Source: Tipula vernalis
Taxonomy: Eukaryota > Arthropoda > Insecta > Diptera > Tipulidae
Assembly (NCBI GenBank): GCA_958295665.1
Contig: OY282558.1
Span: 339,175,106 to 339,239,105, forward strand
DNA length: 64,000 bases
Reading direction: 5' to 3'
Below are positions 37,501-49,500 of the stretch, one piece after another (the stretch's first letter is position 1; each line of letters opens with the position of its first letter). A program made the translations under genes and the position numbers. The notes beneath the pieces are model-generated. The model was given only the letters and a program-made list of their open reading frames with translations, was not told the origin of the DNA and did no database searches.

Positions 37501-40500
37501 ATTTATTTGGAAATAATTCGCTTTTTGCGTGTAATGCACCCATGCAACACAGATTCGAACACACGACGTCTAATAGACCTATTCGACCAACTCTGCGTAA
37601 TTTGCAGATTGTAATGAATCCATTTATTTTCTTAGCGGTCTAAAAAGGATCACTCTTAGTTCTACCTTAATCCTTCAAAATCCTAGTTCAATTATAGATT
37701 TTATAGGCACCTTCTTTGAATTTGCTGCAATTGCTCTCATTGCTGCATTTCATTTGGCAAATGTCCGTACTATCAGTACTATCAGCTTCCTCATTTTTAG
37801 TGGGCAGCTCATATTTTTAGCTATTTCCTTTCAACTAAAATCAGTATCTAAAGTGCGCTATTTATAGGCAAAGGTTTTTAGTTTATGTACATTTTGAAAA
37901 TCTTTAAAAATCTCGATTAATCCTAGAAATGTTGCAAAACTTAAGAAATATACAATAAACCGCGAAACAATCTGGATTACCCCATAAAAATTCCAATAAT
38001 CTCTTTATTATGTGGATCTCGATTAATCTCGAACTCGCTAATTTTATTTGCAATCTACTTAAATTCGTATTCGAGTTATTATATGAATTCTATATCCACG
38101 AAACGAGTACAACTAAGTTTTATTTTTAATTTTAGACTAAGTCTAAGGTACAAAATACATGCTTAACTCGTTTAATTAATCTTCGTCAAATAAAATGTTG
38201 ATTGTTATTTCTACTAAAAATAATTCGTAGAACCCTAGCTTAGATAAAAAAAAAGCAGATCATATTTGCCTTAAACAAAATATGTGATATTAAAAGTCTT
38301 AAAGTCCGATTCACCAAATTTGTCGAATGAGCTTGTCAACCTACGTGCAACATAACGGAGTTAAAAATAAGTTAACTCAATTAAAATTACAGTCATACCA
38401 ACATTTCTACTCTAGTCTGTGATTAAGATTTGTAATAATTGTTTAGTACCAAATCACATGTGCTTCTTGTTAATAACTGTCCGTACGTACATACCCGTAC
38501 ATTGATAACGATAGTGAACTTTTCAATATATTTTTCAGCTGTTTCTAATTAAAAAACATTCAAGTGGACAATATAATGGTTACCTGTAAAAAATGTTCAA
38601 ACCCAATTTTATCGTCGAAAGTTTATTAGTGTTTTCTAAACTATCAACTAAATTGTTATCAAATACTGAAACTAAATAAAAGTGGCATTGATAATAGAAA
38701 ATCTAAATTTACTTGCTGTCACGGCCGAGAACTTAATGGTACTTAATGCCGTCAGTAGTTCCAAATGATGAAATTACCATTGATGATGCATTGAGCGATA
38801 TTAAAAAGGCGATTTCGGATTTTTGTGCCAAACAAGCGGATATGAAGGAAGAAATGTTTGAATGTTCAGCTTGAAAATAAAAATAATCTTGTGGAAAATT
38901 ACATCAAAATGTGACAAGCTCGCTGATCTTGAGCCCTCCATTCTAAACAATTCCAATACTATTGTCAGATTAAAAGAAGATACTGCCTGTTTGTTAATTA
39001 TCTGTCAATCGTTAAAGTTTGATCTTATGGAAGCTAGCATAAAAACAATTTATCGTGAAAAATCAAAACTTGTTATTGTTATTGAATGGAGTATCAAATT
39101 CAAAAGCGGCAATTTAGAATGTTATTAACCCAAAATAAAAATATATTAAAATCGTTTAAAATCAACGATCACAACTAAAATGTTATTATAACCTCTAATG
39201 TGCCTAAATATAAGCGTGTGTTACTCCATGAGACCAAAATTTATTAAAATTCGAAAAAACAACTCAATTTTAAATTTTTTAGGGCTTCTAATATCTAATG
39301 GTATGATTTTTGCTAAGAAAGATTAAAATGGTGACACTATTGAGATTACCTCACCTCATCAGCAGATTTGGATTTGTTAAAAAATTCTTTGTAATTAAAA
39401 TATAATTTTTTGTTTATTTAATTTTTTTTTCTCTTGCATTTTTAGTTATTGTACTTTTTGTAATGGACATCTACTATCAGAATTCCTTGATTTAAAATTT
39501 AAACTTTTGAATTTTAAGCTTAATTTGGAATATCCGGAGATCTAAATTATCCGGTCTCCTCATGATTATCAATTCGTGATATTAGGTGAATTCAACTTCA
39601 CTAGCATCAGTTGGAGTATACTTACAGAACTAAGACCGCACAGTCATGTCAAAAATGCTAGTGATAGAAGACGCCGCTAAGTAGATGTTTACTTATGTAT
39701 ATGAAAAATGTTTGTGTTTTGACAACAAAATATTTTCATAAAAAAATATTTGTTTGTTCAAATAGATTTTTTTACAATTACCTTTCTCATATGCCCATTT
39801 GGATGTAAATTTCAGCAAAAATTACGAGTTTACAAGTACAGTGAATTCACTTCCCTCGGATATAACGACCTTTCGCTTATAACGCCGGAAATTTGAACTG
39901 ATTTATTATGTTACTCGTATAATTAAAATCCGTATATTACGTCATTCGGTTATAAGGGAATTTCACTGAATTTACTATAAAAACAACAACACCAAATCTA
40001 AATACGATTCGTCGCAAAAAACGATCAGTTTAAAAAAAAAGTTAAATAATTTTTGTTGTTGTACCACGATAAGTCCAAATCAACATCGAAACGCAGGGCG
40101 AAAACAATACATACTGTAAAGTAGGCTCTGGTAAAATACAGAGACGGAAAAAAGTCAAGGCCTCCTAAGCTACACAAAATATTTCAATAAAATTTTCAGT
40201 TTTGAAATTTAAAATGCGTGTAATTTATACTTATAATCGTTGGGGAAGAAATAGTATGTGTTATTCAGATTAAAAGTTGGCTTTGTTTGACTCGCAATCA
40301 TTCCACATGCTCGGTCCAAGTATCACTTTTAATCCTAATGACACAACGTACTATTTACAAATGCGAAAAAATGTTGCGTATATGTGTGGGGGACTCATAA
40401 AATCCAAATTGTATGGAAATAAATTGTCGTTTTCCACCCTACTTTGATTTACAACAATTGTTTCCTTTTGTATGTTGTAATGTTTCAAAATACAGTTCTG

Positions 40501-43500
40501 ACGAAGCCTTTGGCCCTTCGACCTTTAATTGTTTCAGTTTAGCCTGAATAAAAAAAGCAAAAATCCTATTTTTATTTATTTATTCCTTTTCATTTACAAT
40601 TTTACAATTTACTTAACTTATGTCAAAATAATTTGAGTTAGATTGTAATTTGAAGGAGAGATAAGTTATTTTAATTAATTCAGAATTCTGAATCAAAAGT
40701 GAATCAATAAAATTATGTTAAGTAATTCTATTCATACTGGGCCTGTTCGTATACCGTGGTAATTATTTTGTCGTACTAGTTGTTGGCATCTATTACGGTA
40801 TAAAACGCACTCATCCGAATTACTAGTCTTACCAAACGATAAACTGATTATAAAATACACTCAAGCGCATCTGTTGTTTCGCTTTCACTCCAAAAATTAC
40901 GTCATTCGAAAAAAAAATTCTTTTTCATAATAAATAACCAAACCAATTTGTTTTGCTGTGATTGAAAATTCGCCCCTAAGAGTGAACTGTTGTAACATTA
41001 ATCTAGTTACAATTTTTGAAAAAATTACACTGTACTAATGAACCAATGTATCTCTACACGATTCTGAGCAAATAATCCAAAATAATCGATAAAGATCGAT
41101 AAGCACCAATCGATAAATTTTGATTATTGAATGTCAAAAGCATTAAAATATAAACAGGAAAAAATAAACAAACGTTAAATTATAAAAATGATAATCAGTT
41201 TTAGCACAAACTTCATTTTGATGCGAAGTAGGTAATAATTAATTTATTATCTATTGCAAATTAAAATGTTTTAGGTAACTGAACTTATCTGTGAAATTTG
41301 AGGAAACTATAAAAATCTAAATACGTTAAGGTAGAATAAAGTGGCGCGAATTACTAATTTAAATATGGTATTTTATTAAAAGTGTACTACAATGTTCCAC
41401 ACATTTTTTTTTAACTTAAGGAAACAAAAAGAAAATCGTTATTTAAAGTAAAGCCAAGGAGACTAAGTTCAAAACTAGAAATGTGTAACATACATCGGTT
41501 TTTGAAATATAATAATTTCGAACGTGTCCCAATAGAATGTACAAGCAATTTTATTTTGTGTTGGAAACAAAACTATCGTTTTTTTATATTTAAGGTTAGC
41601 TGTCAGGATAAATTTTGTTTGTCTTGTTAAAAAAGAATATATAAAACGGAAACTATAAACTTTTGTGACTACGATGTCATAAAAAATATAAACAATTTTG
41701 TAATTTTTATTCACGAATAACAAATTATAAAACTGGCGTCTCGTTTGTTGTTGTTATTATTATCATAATTGAAACTTATATTTTTTCTGGAAGAAAGGTG
41801 GAGGAAAAATATAGCAAAATATCTCAATTTTTCAAAATTAATTTACATAAAAAAAAATTAATACTATTTTCCATGGTAAGCACAAAATTGCTGCAAATCA
41901 TTTATATTTTTTATTTACATCAATATTTTTGTACCATAGAGCTCCATACAAAAATTCATTTCTAAAAATTCTGTTTTTGATTTAGTTATAAAATTTAATT
42001 TAATCCAATTTTTACTATAAGTATTTTATAAATTGATAATAAAAATCTAACGTAAATAAAATTCTATGACCAATTAGTGCCATTGAAAAATAATTCAGAA
42101 CCCTTAAAGGCACTAGTTTCATGGTAATTAATCATGGTAAGATTAATACCATAGCATTTTTAAAAATAATACTTGGAAGTAACCAATACAACACAAAATA
42201 ATAATTGGTAGTATACTCCAAATATAATAAAACATTTATTTATTATAAAATTATCGACATTTTTGGGCTGTCTCGGAATTTTTTATAGAACTAGAACTGA
42301 GATGTTTTATTAATTAAAATAAATATGCAATTCCGTCTTAAATCGCTAAAACAACAGGAAGAAAGAAGGAAGTGAACAGGAATTGAATTTAATTTTTTGT
42401 TTTAAAAATCCAGTTAAAATAGTTATGTAATTTTTTGCAGGAAACCAAATTTTAATTATTTTTGACATAAATAACTAAAATTTTATTTTCTGAGTAAATA
42501 AAAAAAAAATGTAATGGGTAGTTTAGTTTGGCCGTTCGAAAAACTTCTTAGGAAAAATTCCATTTAAATAAAATTTAAAAACTTTTGAATTGTAGTCAAT
42601 TTATAATTAAATTAGGTTGAATATTGTATTTTAAATTAATTTTTTTCAAAAAATATAATTGTATGAATGATGGTTTGATAAGATTGGTATATTTTTAATT
42701 AATTTTGTAAATTTTTGTTACAAAGTTGTAGATATTTGAAAAATATTCCTTTGGTTTTAGATAACAGTTATGTTGGTTTTTGGCCGCAAAGGCCAAGCCA
42801 TTTAAAGATTATTCAAAAGCGCAAAACTAAGTTACATTATGTCAAACCAAACCTTTTCTAAATCACAAGTTTGCTTTATTACTTCACTTCACAATCTAAT
42901 TATGATTTTTTTTTTAAATATTTCAATTTTCATTAATTCGTGATTTCGTTTAAATCAAACCAACGCAAGCCAATACCAATTAGAAATTCATTAAATTCGT
43001 TTAAGAAACAAAACTTTTATGAACTGTTTTTAGTATTATTTTGAACCTTTTACAATAATAAGTTTCAAAATGTTATCAACTTTTAAAAACAAATTCTATT
43101 GCAACGAGAATTTGTTGGCTGGTTAAATGTTGGCTATACATAAAGCAAATATTTGCTGCATAATGCACCTTTAATTTTTATGAGAGAAAAAAATTAAAAC
43201 CAAATATTGATATACAGAATGATCCTCAAGAAAGTATCTCAAAGGACGTGTCCGATTTCTGTGCGAAATAATTGTTTTATGATAAATTTGACATTAGTGA
43301 AATAATTTTCCCTTCCATATTTGAAATAAGTTCATTTGCTGTCCGAATACTAAAATAATTTTGACATAATAAATGTATGTTAGGTATTGCTCTATAGTAT
43401 TTATAAATATTAACAAAATTCATTTTTTGCAGCGACCAATAATGTACACAATTCCCTCAATAAACAGTATTGTTAATTCAATACTTGGTTATAATGATCC

Positions 43501-46500
43501 TGTGACGAGAATGCATTTAAGAATATCGTCTAATATTTTCATCGCTATTAGCAAAGTCTTGCCCAATAAAAACCATGGTTGGGGACCGGAAATGGTACTA
43601 ATGATATTTTTGCTGTAGCTGACAAGTGGGACTAGTTAAAGAATTGTAGGTGCAGCAATGAACATGGCAAGATCCACAATTTATGATATTGTTTACAAAA
43701 TGCTGGACACTAGAAAATGCTGGAACCTATTATATTATATAAATAAAATTAAATTATATAAAACTTATTTTGTTTAATTCACCGGCACAGAAATAAGAAT
43801 TGTTACGGATATATCAAAATTAAAATACACCGGTGCTATGATAATTTGGTTGCGTACAGTTTAACATTAATTTATCACAAAAAAATTATTTCAGAAATCG
43901 GACACGTCCAAAGAAAACAATAAATAAACGAAATGACATTTATTTCTCGTAATAGACATTAATAGAAGCAGAATTCGGGTTGGCTACATAATCTCGGATT
44001 TCAAAATCTCTATATTAAAATCTGGTTTTAAATTCTCGGTTTTCAAAATTTCGTTTTTCAAAATATCGGTTTTCTAAAGCTCGGGTTTGAAAAATAAATT
44101 TTTATTAATTCGGGCGGCCCGAAAACTAATAAAACTTTATTTTTCAAAACCGAGCTTTTGAGATCAGGTTTACGATTATCTCGTGTAACGGGTTTCGGGT
44201 TTGTGTTTTTATGTGTGTCTGTACATGGTTGTATAATTAAACAAAAACAGGATTTCTGCAAAAATCACTTTTTCCGTTTTTGCTGCTATTCGTTCCAGAA
44301 TCTGAAGCGTTACCTTACAATCTAATAAAATCTTCATTATTTTCGAAACAATAAGTCAGAAGGCAAAATTAGGTACCTTAGTAATTATTCAAATAAAGCT
44401 ATATTTTGAATTGTTTTTCTGTTTTAATTAATATACTTTATACATTATTAATAACCAAATTCAATGTAATTAAAAGTTTAACATTACATACTACGTATAA
44501 TAATTTAAAATATAGAAAAAACTCAACTCAAACTTTAAATGCGTTTTCTCAACATTTTGATATTTGCAGATATCCTGTTTTTGTTTTATCCCACAGATAT
44601 ATGTATGTATAAGTGTATGTGTTTGTGAATATGTATGTTTATGTGTATGTGGGGTTGGGTGCTAAATCTTGGTTGACCAAATCTTTTTATCAAAATCTTG
44701 CTTTTTATAAATTCTTAAAAATGGGGATTTTCCACTTTAAAACGAAAATAACTGAAAGTTATAAATTTTGGAAAATTGGTAATTTAATTTTATAGTTCTC
44801 AAAAAACCAAGATTTTGATAACAGATATTGAGAATTATGATTTTGATAGGCTCCAAAAAATACCACCAAAATTAATTAACTAAAAATATTAAGAACCATC
44901 CAAAAACCAAGATTTTTAAAATCGAATTTTTTAAAACGAGATTTAAAAAACCGAAATTTGAAAAACCGGGATTTTATAAACCGAGATTTTGATACGCTTC
45001 CGCAGAATTCTGCTTGCATCGAAATTAGAATACGCTAGTGTATAAGGAATGAAATATATTTGCTGCAAGTTGTCTCTATTTCGAATTTTGCTGCAAATCA
45101 GTAGGCTACATTACGTATACTTTTTTTTTTTTTTCAATCAATTTTTTTAATTTGTTGATAGCTTTTTGTCACAAGTGGCAAATTGGAGGATAAAAATAAG
45201 TACATATATGTATAAAGAAAAGTATAACAAAATTAAATGTATAACAAATACTGTATTTGTTAAAAAATTTAGAACTGCATGCAGCACATGTGTTTTGAAT
45301 GCAGATCTGCGTGCATCGCTGTATGCAGAAATTCTGCACATACGTTTCCAGCATAAAATTAATTTCGCAATTATCAAAATGTAGTTCAGTCGCCATTGTT
45401 GTCTATTATAGAGTGACATCTCCTATATTCTGGAGTAAGGTGTTTCCAAAACTTTTTGAGAACGAGAACAATCTGCTGCGTGGTTGTTATTCTTGTTGCT
45501 CTAAGCTTTGTCTTCATAAGATCCTAGACTTTCAATCGGGTTAGCATCTGGAGTCTGTGACAACCAAACGCTGCAGAGGCGAGTGCATTGTTTAGGGTCG
45601 TTACCTCCTTGTAAGATACAATGTTTATTTCCAGGTTTATTGTGGGATTTTTCTTGTACTATTGTACTTCGAAATTACTTTATCGCTCTTCTCTGAAGTG
45701 ACTTCTATCTAAGAGTATAATACCTTAGACAGACTGTGGTTTAATAAATCCGATTTAGCTAAACTAGTTTAAGTTTATATGCAAAAATAAAGGGTTTAGC
45801 TAAATCGAGGTTGACACACTGCGGCTAGTCTCGAAAAATTCACTAAATCGGTTTTATTAAATCGCAGTGTGTCTAGGGTATAAGTCTTCTGTCTTCCAAG
45901 TAAGCCACCCACATTTCTAGTACTACCTCAAAACGCTTTTTATTCAAGGAAATTATTTTAATATTGTTGTTTACCTCAAATACTCAAACTGAGCTGAAGA
46001 AAGGATTTAACGCGAAAAAGAGTGAAGACAGTAATTTTACCTGGTACATTGTGGTAGGAGTTAATCGGAAAAAATAAATTGAGATTCTTTCTTGTGGAAC
46101 ATTCTGTATAGCGAAAAATAAAATCCGAGGATACAATTTATTTCAAAATAATAATTTTGGGAAAGCTTTAGTTGTTCAAGTCAATCTTATCTTGTACAAT
46201 ATTGGAACTTAAAATCAATTATGCTTTTTGTTTTTTCTTCGTTTCTGATTTATTATGTATTATTTATTTTGCCAGCTTCGCTTGTTTCATTTGATATTTA
46301 AAATGGTCGTCAAATAATCTAAAAATACTTCCAACTCGTTGAAGTATTATTTTAAGTTTCATCAAGATAAACTGCCAGCGCCGCGGCCTGATGAGAGGAT
46401 TGATTTTTTCATAATCATAAGCTCATCAGTCGAAACTGGATTGAATTCTCTTACAATCTTCGGAACATATTAAATTAAAAATTAAATAAATAGAATTCTG

Positions 46501-49500
46501 TCTATTAGCCGGTTTTCGTTGAATTACCGTTCGTAAATACTAAAATGTTTCTACGTGTTAATAAAAACACATTTAAAAGTGTCGTAAGACCGGTAGCATA
46601 TTTAGAAATTACAAGAATTAATTAACATTCAACAAAAATTAAAAAGTAAAATTAGCGTTCACAGCTTATGTGATTGTCGTGAAGAAGAAAAAATTGTAAT
46701 TGAATTTATCTGTATTAGTACGATTCGCTAGTACATAAAGCACAGGACATTCTGTATATATAGAATGTAAATTGTGGTATAGTCAGTCCAGTCGCCGCGG
46801 CCTGATGAGAGGATTGATTTTTTCATAATCATAAGTTCATCAGTTCGAAACTGGATTGAATTCTCTTACAATCTTCGGAACATATTAAATTATAAACTGG
46901 CAGGTTTGGGTTTGCAGAGTATTCATAAAAAACTTTTCCATGAAGAAAAATTTGCTAAATTGGTGTTAATATTTATTTGTTGTTTCATTCTCCGCAATAA
47001 TGAATGATCTTGAATTTTGTTGAATTTAAATATTTAAGTTGTTTCATCCATAAATAATCAGAAACAAATACTAGTTAAAAAAATTAGAAAAAATTTCAAT
47101 GAAATATAGTATACCAATTTTTATGGACTATATACATACATTATTTTTAAAACTGAAGCTCATTTAAATAAATTTCGAAGAATGTGATTTGCATTCGATT
47201 TGGAGATAACTTATATTTTAAATAAAATATATAAATTCCTGAATTCAATCAAACAAATGTAACTCCTACTTTGAACGGCCGAAATGCCTAGATCAATTTT
47301 TGTTAAGTAACTTAAATTCAGAAAGAAATTTATTGGACTTTAATTAACGCTACCCTAACAAATATGTATTTAGTATTATTTTTTTTTTGCAATTTTCGCT
47401 ATTTTAAATACACAGTGAAAGTGTAATATGCTGAACGCGCATATTTTAAAATATTAAATATTGTATAGCCGGAAATTAAATAATAAAACAAAATGCAAAC
47501 AGTTCACATTTTTATTATATAAATAAAGAGGCGTTGAGCAATTACTACTGATTCCATTAACCTTGCCAATTTGCTGGGAATATACCAGTTTTTTTTGGAG
47601 TTAATAGAGTTTATTAACAGTTTTACTATGTCAAAAAATTACCAAAACGATTTGGGGGTTATTTGAACCATCGAAGATTTTTCTAATTTTATTCCGATTT
47701 TCCATATTTGGCTTTTTTGGCATTATTTACGGCGCCAGTTGAACAATGTTGAAAAAGTGTTAGTTGTGGGTTCTGTTTTTTCAGCCGAGGCAATGAATCT
47801 ACCCACAATAATATGAGTATGCTCGCTGATGTTGACCGATAAAAGTATTTGTATTTATTGTTGAAGCAATGTCAAAACCGATCAACTAAATAAAATATTA
47901 GGACTTTGTGTCTTTGATCAAAAGAATACCTATTACGAGCTAAGGTACCTAATAAAAAGAAGAACCTCTAAAGCATGAAAAAATTGTAGAGAAGGATCAA
48001 AAAAAGTGGCGGTTTAAACTATAAACTACATAGCCATGAAGCATTGTACTTAATAAAACGAGTTTAGTGAAATTAGTTATAGTATTGGGGTGCTTGCATC
48101 CACGATCCAGACGGTTCCTTAAAACATAGTCAACCATTCTAGGAAAAACCGAATGTGGTTCCCCTTATTCATATTTGAACTTGTCAATTGGGAGGGTTAT
48201 AGAAATTGTCTGACGCGAATAAAAAAAATTTCCATAAGGAGAAAATCTCCAATAATAGGGACAAATCTACTAATCGAACGAAGACTTACCTTTCACGGCT
48301 CTTCGACTCAGCCAAATCGAAGTCGTAAAGTTTTCAATTGCCAATAATATCCTCATTTTGCTATCCGGAGTTTGCGTTGAGTGAATAAGAATTATTGATT
48401 AATTGGTTGCTTATAGCGTTACCTAAAATTATAATTCGACAATCAGAAAGAAAATATCGAATAATTTTTACCGGCTTGAAATTAAAAAAAAAAAAAAAAC
48501 AATTAATGAAAACCAGTAAAACAAAATCTCGAATTTTGAATTCGATAACCAATAATAATACGTGCCTCCTTACCATAATCGATATCATCGGTACCAAATT
48601 AAAAAAAAAGTTTCATAATATTATTTGATCAAACTGAGATATGATGAAAATTCAGAATTTGATCAAAGCAGACATGCAGTGCTGTGCAAAAAAAATTGGT
48701 AAAAGATATTTTATTACAAATTGGGGTCTTGGCTGACAAAATTACAAAACCTTGTGAAAGCAATTTGCTTATTGTTTCATTTTAAATACAATATATCTGT
48801 GACCCAATTTTTTTAAAAAACTTTTTACCTGCGATTTGAAACACGCTGGTGGTGCTAAAGTAATGGAATAAAGTACACAAATTTTTTTAATTTTTTTTGT
48901 TTTGTATTTTATTGGTTTATAGAAATTCTATCTATCTTTAATATTAATATTTTCGTTTACCTACTTTAGCTTTTATTACGGAGGTACATCTCCGATTCAT
49001 TGAATTTGATAAATTTTTCAAAGTATCAGAACGCGTGGATTCCCAGATGTTCATCAACAAACTTTTGAAAACTTGAATTGAATCTGGGCGCTTTTTTGCT
49101 ACCTCTAGCTTCATTATAGACTTAACATTTTTTATTGTGTTTAAGTCTGGGCTATACGGGGGGCCACTCCAACACATCGATTTATTTTTCTGTGAAGTAC
49201 TTTTTTACGTTTAAATGAAGAGGTAAAAAAAAATAGGATTTTAACAAATTATTGTTGTTTATCTGAAAGTCAATTTCAATATTAACAATTTAAAATTAAT
49301 AAATGGTAGTTACTCAAAACTTTCGCAATATGGCATGGAGTGTTGTCCTGTTGGAAAATGAATCTGCAAGTCTCACCGAAAAGCTCAAACACAGAAGGCT
49401 CAAATTCGTTATGTAGGACTTGCAGGTAAAGAGCTGCTGTGACTGGAACTAAAGAAGCGCATTCGACCGGTTTCTTCTCCAGAAAAACCTCCCCGGACCG

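Larger units (their letters stand above)
43967..45014. mobile_element. Foldback-like element with repeat-built inverted arms
   Basis: The ends AGCAGAATTC are inverted copies. Each arm is a string of degenerate repeats of about 14-16 bases close to TTTCAAAATCTCGG (left arm to about 44100; right arm from about 44800, in reverse orientation). No transposase. Drosophila FB elements have this general architecture; the repeat here is different. A microsatellite (TATG-type, 44597-44655) lies in the middle. Confidence 0.7.

Noticed and set aside
37480..37600. Functional tRNA gene
   Set aside because: A and B boxes are present but the T stem and acceptor stem do not pair.
37252..37614. 120-codon plus-strand frame as a gene
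   Set aside because: It runs through the antisense of a SINE-like sequence and has no recognisable domain; possibly retroelement debris.
44613..44795. Open frame starting in the TATG microsatellite
   Set aside because: Its first part is translated microsatellite and the remainder is the repeat arm of the foldback-like element.
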